DNA from: Lachnospiraceae bacterium
GTDB taxonomy: Bacteria; Bacillota; Clostridia; Lachnospirales; Lachnospiraceae
DNA: 64,000 bases
Assembly: GCA_017553505.1 (NCBI GenBank)
Contig: JAFZLD010000003.1
Span: forward strand, 1-64,000
Direction of reading: 5' to 3'
Shown: piece by piece, positions 16,494 to 26,417 of the stretch
How the letters are laid out: every line of letters begins with the position of its first letter
Numbering within the stretch: position 1 is the stretch's first letter
Position numbers and translations under genes: made by a program
Notes under the pieces: model-generated
Seen by the model: the letters and a program-made list of their open reading frames with translations, nothing else
What the model was told of the DNA's origin: nothing
Database searches by the model: none

Positions 16494-17882
16494 ATGTTTA
16501 AGAGAATATTGGTGGCCAACCGCGGCGAGATTGCGGTAAGAATCATCAGAACCTGCATGGAAATGAATATCGAAACTGTTGCGATTTATTCCACCGCTGA
16601 CAAAGAATGTCTGCACGTTAAGCTTGCGAGTGACAGCGTATGCGTGGGTTCGTACAAGGCGGCAGACAGCTATCTAAACATTGACGCGATTATCAGCGCG
16701 GCGCTTGTGAAAGGGTGCGACGCGATACATCCGGGATATGGTTTTCTGTCCGAGAACAGTGAGTTTGTCAGGAAATGTAACGAGTACGGAATTGCTTTTA
16801 TCGGCCCCACGGCTGAGGCAATGGATGCACTCGGCAACAAGGCGACCGCAAGGCGCATCATGAAAGACGCCGGAGTGCCTACGGTTCCGGGGTATGACGG
16901 CCCCATAGACAGTGCCAAGAAGCTTGAGAAGATAGCAAGAAGAATAGGCTATCCGCTCCTGGTCAAAGCAAGTGCGGGCGGCGGCGGACGCGGTATGAGA
17001 CGCGTTAACGGTCCCGCGGAACTTGAAAGCCTCTTCGGGGAAGCCAAGGCTGAGGCGAAGGCTTGTTTTGGCAACGATGAGATGTATGTGGAGAAGCTTA
17101 TCGAGAATCCCAAGCATATAGAGTTTCAGATACTTGCGGACGAATTCGGAAACGTAATTCACCTTGGCGAGCGCGACTGCTCCATACAGAGGAAGAATCA
17201 GAAACTCATAGAGGAAAGCCCCTGCATGTTCATTAAGGACGACCTGCGTAAAGCTATGGGTAAGGCGGCGGTACTTGCGGCAAAGGCTGCGGGATACACA
17301 AGCGCGGGAACTGTTGAGTTCGTGCTGGATAATAAGGGTCATTACTATTTCATCGAGATGAATACCCGCATTCAGGTGGAGCACGCGGTAACCGAGATGG
17401 TGACGGGAGTGGACCTTATCAAAGAACAGATAAGGATTGCCTTTCACGAGCCGCTACGGCTGCGTCAGAAGGACATAAGGCTATCCGGGCACGCTATCGA
17501 ATGCCGTATAAATGCGGAGAATCCGGCCGCAGCCTTTATGCCTGGAAACGGTAAGATCGGTTTTCTGAACATACCGGGCGGTGCGGGAGTGCGTGTGGAT
17601 ACGCTTTTGTATAACGGGTACGAGACAAGCCCGTTCTACGATTCGATGATGGCTAAGATTATTGTTCACGCGCCCACAAGGCTGGAGGCCATAAGGCGCA
17701 TGCGAAGAGCATTGCTTGAACTTGTGACGGAGGGGATAGTGACCAACGGGGATTTTGACTACCTTCTTTTGCACCATCCCGACTTTATAAAGGGCAAATA
17801 CAACGTAGGTTTCATCGAGGCGCATGCTGAGGAGATTCTGTCATGGGACAAGGCGGCCGCAAGGCTTAAGTCCGACGAGTAA
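16494..17882 (+). CDS. accC: Biotin carboxylase subunit of acetyl-CoA carboxylase
   Basis: 462 residues, slightly longer than usual (about 450). It begins KRILVANRGEIAVRIIR, has the ATP-grasp glycine loop ASAGGGGRGMR and the active-site segment FIEMNTRIQVEHAVTEM. It carboxylates biotin on AccB using ATP and bicarbonate. It starts 2 nt after accB in the same operon. Confidence 0.96.
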   Translation: MFKRILVANRGEIAVRIIRTCMEMNIETVAIYSTADKECLHVKLASDSVCVGSYKAADSYLNIDAIISAALVKGCDAIHPGYGFLSENSEFVRKCNEYGIAFIGPTAEAMDALGNKATARRIMKDAGVPTVPGYDGPIDSAKKLEKIARRIGYPLLVKASAGGGGRGMRRVNGPAELESLFGEAKAEAKACFGNDEMYVEKLIENPKHIEFQILADEFGNVIHLGERDCSIQRKNQKLIEESPCMFIKDDLRKAMGKAAVLAAKAAGYTSAGTVEFVLDNKGHYYFIEMNTRIQVEHAVTEMVTGVDLIKEQIRIAFHEPLRLRQKDIRLSGHAIECRINAENPAAAFMPGNGKIGFLNIPGGAGVRVDTLLYNGYETSPFYDSMMAKIIVHAPTRLEAIRRMRRALLELVTEGIVTNGDFDYLLLHHPDFIKGKYNVGFIEAHAEEILSWDKAAARLKSDE

Positions 17883-17893
17883 CGTGAGGGAAA

Positions 17894-18697
17894 ATGGTTA
17901 CAGCTGTTGAAGAAAGAAAAAACAAGTTTATAAGATACAAGAACTTAAGAGAAAACGCGACGGAAGTGCTTGAGGGCAGGGCGAAGATAGTGATTCCTGC
18001 CGAGAAAGTCGCCGAAGCATACACGGCAATGGACAGGGTAAGAGATATTGCCGATGCAGGTTCTTTTGCCGAGCTTTCTTGTGAATTCGGGGAGACAGAC
18101 CCGCTGGAATTTAATGGGTATTCCGAGAAAAAGAAAGCGCTTCGCGAAGAGACGGGACTTCATGACGCAGTTTTATCGGGGCGCTGCACTGTGGGCGGAT
18201 ATCCTGCGGTGATGGCGGTCATGGACAAGCGTTTCATGATGGCTTCCATGGGAATTGAAGTGGGCGAGAAGATAGCCCGCGCGGCGGAATACGCTATGGA
18301 GAACGGGCTGCCGCTTATTATCTTTACCGCCAGCGGTGGCGCGAGAATGCAGGAGGGTATGCTTGCTCTCATGCAGATGGCCAAGACGAGCGCGGTGATA
18401 GAGAGGTTCAAGGAAGCCGGAGGGCTGTACATATCGGTACTTACGCATCCTACGACCGGAGGCGTGAGCGCAAGCTTCGCAACACTCGGAGACATTACTC
18501 TCGCTGAGCTGGGAGCTTTGATAGGGTTCGCGGGGCCTCGGGTAATCGAGCAGACCATTGGCGAGAAATTGCCGGAAGGGTTCCAGAGAGCTGAGTTTCT
18601 TGAGGAGCATGGATTCGTGGATCGTGTGGTTGCGAGGAGAGAGATGAAAGCGGTGCTCACCAAACTTTTAAAATTGCATAACAAGGAGTCTTTATGA
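17894..18697 (+). CDS. accD: Acetyl-CoA carboxylase carboxyltransferase beta subunit, lacking the zinc finger
   Basis: 267 residues. The crotonase-fold core is intact: [35 protein letters not shown] and [13 protein letters not shown]. The usual N-terminal four-cysteine zinc ribbon (two CxxC pairs) is absent: the first 60 residues contain no Cys. With AccA it transfers the carboxyl group from biotin to acetyl-CoA. GTGAGGGAAA precedes the start and accA overlaps its stop by 4 nt. Confidence 0.93.
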   Translation: MVTAVEERKNKFIRYKNLRENATEVLEGRAKIVIPAEKVAEAYTAMDRVRDIADAGSFAELSCEFGETDPLEFNGYSEKKKALREETGLHDAVLSGRCTVGGYPAVMAVMDKRFMMASMGIEVGEKIARAAEYAMENGLPLIIFTASGGARMQEGMLALMQMAKTSAVIERFKEAGGLYISVLTHPTTGGVSASFATLGDITLAELGALIGFAGPRVIEQTIGEKLPEGFQRAEFLEEHGFVDRVVARREMKAVLTKLLKLHNKESL

Positions 18698-19467
18698 AGG
18701 CCTTTGACAGAGTGCTTAAGGCAAGAGAGATAGCCCGCCCGAAGATTACCGATTACGTGGAGGCGCTCTTTACGGATTTTTTTGAATTAAGGGGCGACGG
18801 GCTTAAAAAAGAAGATAAGAGTATATACGGAGGAATCGCGCTTTTCCATGGAGAGCCCGTGACGGTTATCGGGCACAGAAAAGGAAAGGATGCGAGCGAG
18901 AATATAGATTGCAACTTCGCGATGCCGGGACCCGAGGGATACAGAAAGGCGTTACGGCTCATGAGGCAGGCGGAGAAGTTTAAGAGACCTGTTATCACAT
19001 TCGTGGATACGCCGGGAGCCTACCCGGGGCTTGAAGCAGAGATGTTCGGGCAGAGTCAGGCGATATCGGAGAGCCTTGCGGTGATGAGCAAGCTTAGGAC
19101 GCCTATAGTGACCATTGTGACCGGTGAGGGAAGCAGCGGCGGCGCACTTGCGATATCGGTGGCGGACAGAATATTCATGCTGGAAAACGCTATATACTCG
19201 GTGTTATCGCCGGAGGGATTCGCATCCATTCTTTGGCATGAAAGTGCCAGAAAAGCGGAGGCGGCGGAGGTTATGAAGCTTACGGCGGATGACCTTTTAA
19301 AGTTTGGAGTGGCGGACGGAATAATCTCGGAAGATTCGATATTTGCCAATGTTGATAAGGCTTTAAGCGAGGCGCTTTCGGTACTTAAAAAGAAAAGTAC
19401 GGAAGAACTCGTGGAAGAGCGTTACAGGAAATACAGAAAATTTGACGAAAGGTTTTGCGGGGCTTAA
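18694..19467 (+). CDS. accA: Acetyl-CoA carboxylase carboxyltransferase alpha subunit
   Basis: 257 residues, shorter than the usual 310-320 because the long N-terminal helical part is trimmed. Core motifs are present: [35 protein letters not shown] and [15 protein letters not shown]. It pairs with AccD. The ATGA overlap with accD indicates translational coupling and equal dosage. Confidence 0.95.
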   Translation: MKAFDRVLKAREIARPKITDYVEALFTDFFELRGDGLKKEDKSIYGGIALFHGEPVTVIGHRKGKDASENIDCNFAMPGPEGYRKALRLMRQAEKFKRPVITFVDTPGAYPGLEAEMFGQSQAISESLAVMSKLRTPIVTIVTGEGSSGGALAISVADRIFMLENAIYSVLSPEGFASILWHESARKAEAAEVMKLTADDLLKFGVADGIISEDSIFANVDKALSEALSVLKKKSTEELVEERYRKYRKFDERFCGA

Positions 19468-19486
19468 GCCGCGTGTGAGACTTAAA

Positions 19487-20410
19487 ATGATCGGAATTAA
19501 GATACTTGCCACGGGAAGCTGTGTGCCTAAGAGGGTTGTGAGCAACGATGTGCTTTCGACCATAGTGGACACCAGTGATGAGTGGATTACAAAGCGAACC
19601 GGCATGAAAGAAAGAAGATATGTAAGCGAGGGCGAAGACCAGACATACCTTGCGGAACATGCGGCAAGAGAGGCGATTGAACGCTCGGGAGTGGCCGCGG
19701 AAGACATTGAAGTTGTTATAGTGTGCACCGTTTCGGCGGAGTACTATTCGCCTTCGGCAGCGTGCCTGTTACAGGGAAGGCTTGGGCTCAGAAAGGATAT
19801 AATCGCGCTTGATGTGGGGGCGGGATGCTCCGGATTTATTTTCGGGCTTGAGACCATGAGGGCGCTTATGATGGCGAGAAACGCCAAGGCCGGATTGATA
19901 GTGGGCGCCGAGGTGTTGTCAAAGAAAATGGATATGACGGACAGAAGCACCTGCGTTCTTTTTGGAGACGGCGCGGCGGCAGCAGTCGTGAAACTCGATG
20001 AGAGGCCGTATCACTCTGTTATAGGCGTGGACGGCGACGAAGAGATGATTAATATAAAGGTTCCCGACGGATACATTCATATGGACGGCCAGGGAACATA
20101 CAAATTCGCGGTGGCGACGGTTCCGATGGTAATTGAGGAAGTGGTCACAAAAGCAGGACTTACGTACGATCAGATTGACCATTTTGTAATGCATCAGGCG
20201 AATCTGAGGATAATCGAATCGGTTGCCAAGAAGATGGAACAGCCGATGGATAAGTTCGTGGTGAATATTCAAAAGTACGGAAATACTTCGGCGGCAAGCG
20301 TGGGGCTTGCTCTCGATGAAGCATATAAGACGGGACGCATAAAGGATGGCGACCGAATACTGCTGTGTGCCTTCGGTGCGGGCAGAACTTGGGGCGCGGT
20401 AATTATCTAG
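19487..20410 (+). CDS. fabH: Beta-ketoacyl-ACP synthase III
   Basis: 307 residues with the catalytic triad: Cys114 in GAGCSGFIFG, His in MHQANLRI and Asn in YGNTSAAS. It condenses acetyl-CoA (or branched primers) with malonyl-ACP to start fatty-acid chains. The ATG at 19487 gives the normal N-terminus (MIGIKILATGSCVP); an in-frame TTG at 19442 inside accA would add 15 atypical residues. No strong ribosome site is seen, which suggests coupling to accA. Confidence 0.95.
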   Translation: MIGIKILATGSCVPKRVVSNDVLSTIVDTSDEWITKRTGMKERRYVSEGEDQTYLAEHAAREAIERSGVAAEDIEVVIVCTVSAEYYSPSAACLLQGRLGLRKDIIALDVGAGCSGFIFGLETMRALMMARNAKAGLIVGAEVLSKKMDMTDRSTCVLFGDGAAAAVVKLDERPYHSVIGVDGDEEMINIKVPDGYIHMDGQGTYKFAVATVPMVIEEVVTKAGLTYDQIDHFVMHQANLRIIESVAKKMEQPMDKFVVNIQKYGNTSAASVGLALDEAYKTGRIKDGDRILLCAFGAGRTWGAVII

Positions 20411-20426
20411 CGCGGTTAGGAGAGGT

Positions 20427-21362
20427 ATGAAATTAAACGATATTACGGGTACCAAATACCCGATTATTCAGGGCGGTATGGCCAATATCGCGACAGGTGC
20501 TTTTGCGGCAGCCGTATCCAATGCGGGAGGCTTGGGGCTTGTGGCAAGCGGCGGCATGAATGCGGAGGCCTTGAGACAGGAAATAAGAATTTGCAAGTCG
20601 ATGACTGATAAGCCTTTCGGGGTGAACTTAATGCTTATGAACCCGGATGTTGACAATATAGCGGCGATGCTTGTTGAGGAGAAAGTAGGATTCATTACAA
20701 CCGGGGCGGGTAATCCCGCCAAGTACATGGGCGCCTGGAAGAGCATGGGCGCCAAGGTATTTCCGGTGGTGGCGTCGGTGGCCTTGGCTAAGGTGATGGT
20801 GAAGGCGGGAGCGGACGCCGTCATCGCCGAAGGCGGTGAGTCCGGCGGTCACGTGGGCGATATGACCACGATGACGCTGCTCCCGCAAGTCGCGGACGCC
20901 GTGTCGGTGCCGGTCATTGCGGCCGGCGGCATGGCCGACGGGCGACAGCTTGCCGCCGCAATGCTCCTAGGCGCCTGCGGCGTCCAGGTCGGCACCTGCC
21001 TCTTAGTGTCGTCCGAATGTCCCATTCACGACAACTACAAGCAGGCCCTCCTTAAGGCCAAGGACAACTCCACCACCGTCACCGGGCGCTCCCAAGGCGC
21101 GCCCGTGCGCATCATCAAGAACGAGATGGCCCGCGAATACCTTAAGCTTGAAGCTCAGGGCGCGGACCGCGAAGAACTCGAGAAGATTACTCTCGGCGGT
21201 CTTCGCCGCGCGGTAATCGACGGCGACGTGGTAAGAGGTTCGGTCATGGCCGGCCAGGTATGCGGTCAGCTTAAAGAAATCAGACCCGTAGCCGAGATTC
21301 TTAAATCTCTTTACGAGGATGCGCAGGCAATACTTAAGAAAGCAGGAGAGATTGAGCTATGA
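20427..21362 (+). CDS. fabK: Enoyl-ACP reductase II (FMN)
   Basis: 311 residues of the nitronate-monooxygenase/FabK TIM-barrel family: PIIQGGMANIATG at the start, GAGNPAKY, and EGGESGGHVG with IAAGGMADG for FMN binding. It catalyses the last reduction of each elongation cycle. No FabI or FabL is in the window, so this is probably the main reductase. The second half (20800-21200) is much more GC-rich than the first. GGAGAGGT precedes the start. Confidence 0.95.
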   Translation: MKLNDITGTKYPIIQGGMANIATGAFAAAVSNAGGLGLVASGGMNAEALRQEIRICKSMTDKPFGVNLMLMNPDVDNIAAMLVEEKVGFITTGAGNPAKYMGAWKSMGAKVFPVVASVALAKVMVKAGADAVIAEGGESGGHVGDMTTMTLLPQVADAVSVPVIAAGGMADGRQLAAAMLLGACGVQVGTCLLVSSECPIHDNYKQALLKAKDNSTTVTGRSQGAPVRIIKNEMAREYLKLEAQGADREELEKITLGGLRRAVIDGDVVRGSVMAGQVCGQLKEIRPVAEILKSLYEDAQAILKKAGEIEL

Positions 21363-22315
21363 AATTGGGGTTCGTATATGCAGGCCAGGGAAGCCAGAAA
21401 GTAGGTATGGGTAAGGACTTCTACGACTCTTACGATACCTTTAAAGAGACCTTCGACGGCGCAGATGAAATTGTCACAAATAAAACAAAATGTTCTATTA
21501 AGGAACTTTGTTTTGACGGTCCCGAAGACAAATTATCGGAGACTCGTTACACCCAGCCGGCCATGGTTTCGTATGCCATAGGAGTCACCAAACTTCTGCA
21601 AAATAAAGGAATATCTCCCGATTATGTATGTGGCTTAAGTCTCGGCGAATACTCGGCCCTCTATGCGGCGGGAGTGCTTGACGAGAAGACCGTTCTTGAC
21701 ATAGTTGCGATAAGGGGAAAAGTCATGTCGGAAGCCTCCGCAGGCAAACCGGTTAAAATGGCAGCTGTACTCAACACGACAAGAAATACCGTCATCGACT
21801 GCTGTAAGCAGGCTACGGAAGAATTTGACGGTCTCAAAATTGTCGAAGCCGCCAATTTTAACTGCCCGGGCCAGATAGTCATCTCGGGCGACGAAGAAGC
21901 GGTAGACAGGGCATCCGAGCTTCTTACCGAAGCAGGTGCCGGACGCATCCTTCCTCTTAAAGTCAGCGGCCCTTTCCACACAAGTCTTATGAAGCCCGCA
22001 GGCGACAAGCTTAGGGCGGAGCTTGACAAGATTTCTTTTGCCGAAGCAAGATCACGGGTAATCTTTAACTGCCTGGGTCGCGAAATGGAGCCCACCGACA
22101 ATATAGCGAATCTTCTCGAGAGGCAGGTTCAGTCCTCCGTATACCTTGAAGATTCCATCAGATATATGGCCGAAGCCGGCGTCGACACCATCGTGGAAAT
22201 CGGGCCCGGCAACGTTATCGGCAAGTTCATCAGAAAAACGGCACCTGAAATCAAAGTCATCTCAATCGACACCGTAGAAGACTATGAAGCTGCAGTAAAG
22301 GAGTTAACGGCATGA
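21359..22315 (+). CDS. fabD: Malonyl-CoA:ACP transacylase
   Basis: 318 residues with YAGQGSQKVGMGKD at the N-terminus and the nucleophile Ser94 in GLSLGEYSA; GPFHTSLM carries the His partner. It loads malonyl units onto ACP. It overlaps fabK by 4 nt and fabG by 4 nt, consistent with tight coupling. Confidence 0.96.
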   Translation: MKLGFVYAGQGSQKVGMGKDFYDSYDTFKETFDGADEIVTNKTKCSIKELCFDGPEDKLSETRYTQPAMVSYAIGVTKLLQNKGISPDYVCGLSLGEYSALYAAGVLDEKTVLDIVAIRGKVMSEASAGKPVKMAAVLNTTRNTVIDCCKQATEEFDGLKIVEAANFNCPGQIVISGDEEAVDRASELLTEAGAGRILPLKVSGPFHTSLMKPAGDKLRAELDKISFAEARSRVIFNCLGREMEPTDNIANLLERQVQSSVYLEDSIRYMAEAGVDTIVEIGPGNVIGKFIRKTAPEIKVISIDTVEDYEAAVKELTA

Positions 22316-23040
22316 GCGTAGCACTTATCACCGGCGGAAGCAGAGGCATTGGGCGCGTAATCGCTCTGACTCTTGCAGGGGCCGGATACGACATAGCATT
22401 TTGTTATACAAGCAATGAAGAGGCGGCCAAAGAAACCGCGACAGAAATAGAGAAAACAGGCTTAAAAGCCCTGCCCATTAAGACCGATGTCAGCAACGAA
22501 GCAGACGTAACTGCAATGGTTCAAGCGGCTAAGGACACCCTCGGTTCAATCGATGTTCTTGTCAACAACGCAGGCATCACCAGAGACGGATTGCTCCTTC
22601 GCATGAGCGACAAGGACATTTCGGATGTTCTTAACACCAATCTTAAAAGTGCTTTTTACACCACCAAAGCGGTACTCAGAGACATGATGAAGAACCGCCG
22701 CGGCAAGATTATTAACATCACCTCGATAGTAGGAATTACCGGTGATGCGGGACAGAGTAACTACGCAGCCTCCAAGGCCGGCCTCATAGGCTTCACCAAG
22801 TCTGTGGCAGACGAATACGGCTCGAAGGGAATCTGCGTCAACGCTGTAGCTCCCGGATTCATTGAGACAGAAATGACCGACAAACTTCCCGAGGAAGTGA
22901 AGGCGGCATATCTTGAAAGAATTGGTCTTAAGCGCTTCGGAACTCCCGAGGACGTGGCCAATGTGGTTAAATTCCTCGCAAGCTCCGACTCCGACTATAT
23001 TACGGGGCAGGTAATCGAGGTTACGGGAGGAATGCGATGA
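22312..23040 (+). CDS. fabG: 3-oxoacyl-ACP reductase
   Basis: 242 residues, a classical short-chain dehydrogenase: GGSRGIGR for NADPH, NNAGITRDGLL, catalytic Ser in NITSIVG and Tyr-x3-Lys in YAASKAG, C-terminal GQVIEVTGGM. It reduces beta-ketoacyl-ACP. Overlaps its neighbours by 4 nt on both sides. Confidence 0.96.
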   Translation: MSVALITGGSRGIGRVIALTLAGAGYDIAFCYTSNEEAAKETATEIEKTGLKALPIKTDVSNEADVTAMVQAAKDTLGSIDVLVNNAGITRDGLLLRMSDKDISDVLNTNLKSAFYTTKAVLRDMMKNRRGKIINITSIVGITGDAGQSNYAASKAGLIGFTKSVADEYGSKGICVNAVAPGFIETEMTDKLPEEVKAAYLERIGLKRFGTPEDVANVVKFLASSDSDYITGQVIEVTGGMR

Positions 23041-24275
23041 GACGAGTGGTTATTACAGGCATGGGTACCGTTAACCCGATTGGCAACAACGTGCCCGACA
23101 CCTGGGAAGGCGTCAAAGCCGGCAAGTGCGGCATCGCGCCCATAACACATTTTGATACAACTGACTTTAAAGTTAAGCTTGCAGGCGAGGTCAAAGACCT
23201 TGATACCGCCGCAATCCTCGGCGCCAGAGAAGTCAAAAGAATGGACATCTTCACCCAATTTGCCTGCGTGGCGGCGCGTGAAGCCATGTCCGACGCAAAC
23301 CTTGACATGACCGCCGAAAATCCCGACAGATGTGGCTGTATAGTATCTTCGGGCATCGGAGGACTCTCCACCATGGCAACCGAGCACGGCAAGGGCGAGA
23401 CCAAAGGCTATAAGTTCATATCGCCCTACTTTATCCCCATGACCATCAGCAACATGGCCGCCGGTCAGATTGCCATCGAATACGGATTAAAAGGAATCTG
23501 CGAATCGGTAGTTACCGCCTGCGCAGGCTCCAACAACGCCATAGGCGAAGCTTTTCATCGCATCCGTGACGGCTACGAAGACGTTATGGTATGCGGTGGC
23601 GCAGAGGGCGTCATAATGCCCCTTGCCATGGCCGGCTTCCAGTCGATGCAGGCGCTCAGCTTAAGCACAGACCCAAATCGCGCCTCGATTCCTTTTGACG
23701 CAGAAAGAAACGGCTTTGTCATGGGCGAGGGCGCGGGAATCCTTGTAATTGAGGAACTTGACCACGCTCTTTCCCGCAAAGCAAAAATATACGCAGAAAT
23801 TTCAGGCTACGGCACCAACTGTGACGCATACCACATAACCGCCCCCAATCCCGAAGGAGAAGGTGGCGCCAAATGTATGGCGCTTGCGGTTAAGGACGCC
23901 GGCCTTCAAATGACAGACATCGATTACATCAACGCACACGGCACAAGCACCGGTCTTAATGATTCCGGCGAGACCCTTGCCATCAAGAAAGCTTTCGGCG
24001 ACCACGCTTACAAACTCATGGTGAGCTCCACCAAGTCCATGACCGGCCACCTTCTCGGCGCGGCAGGCGCGGTGGAAGCCATCATCACTTCACTTTCGCT
24101 CAAAGAAAGCTTCGTGCCCGCAACCATCAACTATAAAGTGCCCGATCCCGCCTGCGACCTTGACATAGTGCCCTGCCAAGGAAGACACGCAGAGATTGAG
24201 ACAGCACTTTCAAACGCCCTCGGTTTCGGAGGACACAACGCAAGCCTGGTGCTTAGGAGGTATCATGGAGCTTAA
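23037..24275 (+). CDS. fabF: Beta-ketoacyl-ACP synthase II
   Basis: 412 residues. [17 protein letters not shown] starts the thiolase fold; the active-site Cys lies in [12 protein letters not shown], with His residues in [11 protein letters not shown] and [15 protein letters not shown]. It carries out the elongating condensations. Overlaps fabG by 4 nt and fabZ by 11 nt. Confidence 0.96.
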   Translation: MRRVVITGMGTVNPIGNNVPDTWEGVKAGKCGIAPITHFDTTDFKVKLAGEVKDLDTAAILGAREVKRMDIFTQFACVAAREAMSDANLDMTAENPDRCGCIVSSGIGGLSTMATEHGKGETKGYKFISPYFIPMTISNMAAGQIAIEYGLKGICESVVTACAGSNNAIGEAFHRIRDGYEDVMVCGGAEGVIMPLAMAGFQSMQALSLSTDPNRASIPFDAERNGFVMGEGAGILVIEELDHALSRKAKIYAEISGYGTNCDAYHITAPNPEGEGGAKCMALAVKDAGLQMTDIDYINAHGTSTGLNDSGETLAIKKAFGDHAYKLMVSSTKSMTGHLLGAAGAVEAIITSLSLKESFVPATINYKVPDPACDLDIVPCQGRHAEIETALSNALGFGGHNASLVLRRYHGA

Positions 24276-24693
24276 TTCACAACAGATACAGGAGATTCTC
24301 CCGCACAGATATCCGTTCCTGCTCGTTGACAGGATCAAAGAATGCGAGCCCGGCGTATATGCCAAAGGCATCAAATGCGTAAGCTCCGGCGACAGTTTCT
24401 TTCAGGGACACTTCCCCGGCCACCCGGTAATGCCCGGCGTTCTCATAATCGAAGCTCTTGCCCAGGTCGGCGCCGTAGCTATTCTTTCGGAGCCTGAGAG
24501 TAAAGGTAAGATTGCCTTCTTCGGCGGTATCAAAGAAGCCCGATTTAAAAGGCAAGTAGTGCCCGGAGATGTACTGGAACTTGAATGCAGAATGACCAAA
24601 AGAAAGGGTCCCTTCGGCTTCGGTGAAGCAGTGGCCACGGTGGACGGCGAGGTAGCGGCAAAAGCAGAAATTTCTTTTGCCATCGGAGAGTAG
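24265..24693 (+). CDS. fabZ: 3-hydroxyacyl-ACP dehydratase
   Basis: 142 residues, hot-dog fold: [13 protein letters not shown], then [19 protein letters not shown] with catalytic His49 and Glu63. It dehydrates hydroxyacyl-ACP. The start is the ATG at 24265, 5 nt after AGGAGG, inside the end of fabF; a longer frame from 24196 is the fabF overlap. No FabA, FabM or FabN is seen, so unsaturated chains must be made another way. Confidence 0.95.
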   Translation: MELNSQQIQEILPHRYPFLLVDRIKECEPGVYAKGIKCVSSGDSFFQGHFPGHPVMPGVLIIEALAQVGAVAILSEPESKGKIAFFGGIKEARFKRQVVPGDVLELECRMTKRKGPFGFGEAVATVDGEVAAKAEISFAIGE

Positions 24694-24751
24694 ATGGGGT
24701 ATGATGTTTCTAGGATCTGACAAAAAGTGTAAGAAGGAACGGTTACTCAAG

Positions 24752-25204
24752 ATGCTGGAACAGACGCTCTCGGAAGTCTATACCAAATTCAAAATTCATT
24801 TCTATCAGGAGATGTTTAAGCACTTGGACACAAGAGAGACATCTCTCACCACTGTGGAGATGTTCTGCGTCGAAGTCATCTACGCGCTTAAGAATCCCAC
24901 GGTTCAGGAATTTGCCAATTTCATCAAGGTATCTTCGCCCAATGCGGCCTACAAGGTTAACAGCCTTATCAAGAAGGGCTACATCGAGAAGATTCGCTCC
25001 GAGAAAGACAAGCGCGAATACCATCTCAGAGTAACGGACAAGTACTACAACTACTACAATCTGTCGCAGAATTACGTCAATACCGTAGTCGAGCGTTCCA
25101 AAGAACACTTTACACCCGAGCAGATAGAGATTCTTGACGGTATCCTAACCGATATGTCGCAGGAACTTATGCCCGAAGTCAGCATCCCCAAGCAGACATA
25201 CTAA
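24752..25204 (+). CDS. MarR-family regulator, probable FabT-like repressor of the operon
   Basis: 150 residues, winged-helix MarR fold: VQEFANFIKVSSPNAAYKVNSLIKKGYIEKI is the recognition helix and SEKDKREYHLRVT the wing. Its place at the end of the fatty-acid operon matches the regulatory role of FabT, which binds palindromes with acyl-ACP as corepressor. The two palindromes at 15718-15797 are its likely sites. The ATG at 24752 (AAGGAAC upstream) gives a normal MarR length; ATG 24701 or a TTG at 24677 are alternatives. Confidence 0.85.
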   Translation: MLEQTLSEVYTKFKIHFYQEMFKHLDTRETSLTTVEMFCVEVIYALKNPTVQEFANFIKVSSPNAAYKVNSLIKKGYIEKIRSEKDKREYHLRVTDKYYNYYNLSQNYVNTVVERSKEHFTPEQIEILDGILTDMSQELMPEVSIPKQTY

Positions 25205-25219
25205 GAGAGCCGGAACGCT

Positions 25220-26284
25220 ATGAAGATTAAATGTGAATACTGCGGCGCGATGATAGAAGACACAGCCGACAAGTGTCCCAACTGCGGCGCCCCCAATACA
25301 AACGTCAAGAGGACAGTCGACAAGACCCCCAAGACCATAGAAGAGCTTAAAGACTGGTATCAGGCGCGTAAACTTCCGCCTTACGAGACCACGCGCTTCT
25401 TTATCGGAATCGATTACAAGAAGCCCAAGGCCTTCGGTATATATCAGGACGGCAACGAGTTCGTAGTGTACAAGAACAAAGCCGACGGTTCCCGCGCGGT
25501 TCGCTACAGAGGTACCGACGAAGCCTACGCGGTTAACGAGCTGTATCTTAAGCTTAAGTCAGAGATTCTTAACCAAAAGGCTCGTAACTCAGGCAGTCGC
25601 TCATCAGGCGGTTCGGGAAGACGTAACAATTCCGACCCCAAAGGAACATTTGCGGCTATATTGACATTGGTCGGATGGATGACAATGCATTTAATCGGAC
25701 TCGGAATATTACGAAGCCTGCTTATTATGCTGGGGCTTCTGGTAGTTTATCGTCTCGGCTCCAAATTTATCCTCGACAGATATCAGTCGCACACAACAGG
25801 CGGCACGGTATCACAGTTCAAAGAAGACAACCCGAAGCTTTCTAAGTGGCTTTTATACAGCATTTCAGACTTCTTTAGCTGGAAACGACCCACGATATTG
25901 ATTCTGGTGCTGACACTGGTGGCTTCGCTCAGCATCGGCGCGGTATACAATAAACCTCACTACTACATCGCCCCCTCAAATGACGTATATGTGTCATATC
26001 ATGGCGACTGGTATGAGTACGATTATTACGACAACGATTATACTGCCATCAATTCCGACTACCTTCCCGTAGAGATTCAGAACAATCCTGCGGATTATGA
26101 GTACGATTGGAATGAGGGCACATGGAACTCGAGCGTTACCGATTTCAAGAGTTCTCAGGCATATGAAGACAATTACACCACCGACTGGGGCTCGGGCTCC
26201 GACTGGAGTTCTGATTCCGACTACGATTGGGACTCCGGTTCCGACTGGGATTCCGGCGGTTCCGACTGGGACAGCGACTGGTGA
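25220..26284 (+). CDS. Zinc-ribbon membrane protein with Asp/Ser/Trp-rich tail
   Basis: 354 residues. An N-terminal zinc ribbon (CEYCG at about 4-8 and CPNCG at 19-23) is followed by a domain of about 90 residues, a Gly/Ser/Arg linker, a hydrophobic hairpin (about 140-180) and a further membrane segment (about 232-250). The exterior part ends in a low-complexity tail of SDWDS/SDYDWDSG repeats (about 325-354). I do not recognise the function; zinc-ribbon plus membrane segments is common in Firmicutes. Upstream AAGAGAGCCGGAACG is a weak ribosome site. Confidence 0.75.
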   Translation: MKIKCEYCGAMIEDTADKCPNCGAPNTNVKRTVDKTPKTIEELKDWYQARKLPPYETTRFFIGIDYKKPKAFGIYQDGNEFVVYKNKADGSRAVRYRGTDEAYAVNELYLKLKSEILNQKARNSGSRSSGGSGRRNNSDPKGTFAAILTLVGWMTMHLIGLGILRSLLIMLGLLVVYRLGSKFILDRYQSHTTGGTVSQFKEDNPKLSKWLLYSISDFFSWKRPTILILVLTLVASLSIGAVYNKPHYYIAPSNDVYVSYHGDWYEYDYYDNDYTAINSDYLPVEIQNNPADYEYDWNEGTWNSSVTDFKSSQAYEDNYTTDWGSGSDWSSDSDYDWDSGSDWDSGGSDWDSDW

Positions 26285-26296
26285 TTATAGACTTTT

Positions 26297-26326
26297 AGGG
26301 CATGCTTTAGGCATGCCCTTTTTTTC
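26297..26326 (+). terminator. Intrinsic terminator
   Basis: AGGGCATGC pairs with GCATGCCCT around TTTAG, followed by a run of seven T. Confidence 0.9.
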
Positions 26327-26417
26327 TTTTTCGCAAAAATTTTAGAAATCCTTTAGGGTTTTTATATTAATAGGTTAAGCACAATTTATTATAATCAGAC
26401 TCAAGTGAGGAATGACT

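Noticed and set aside
19442-19486. TTG start extending FabH into accA
   Set aside because: It adds 15 residues unlike any FabH N-terminus and has no ribosome site.
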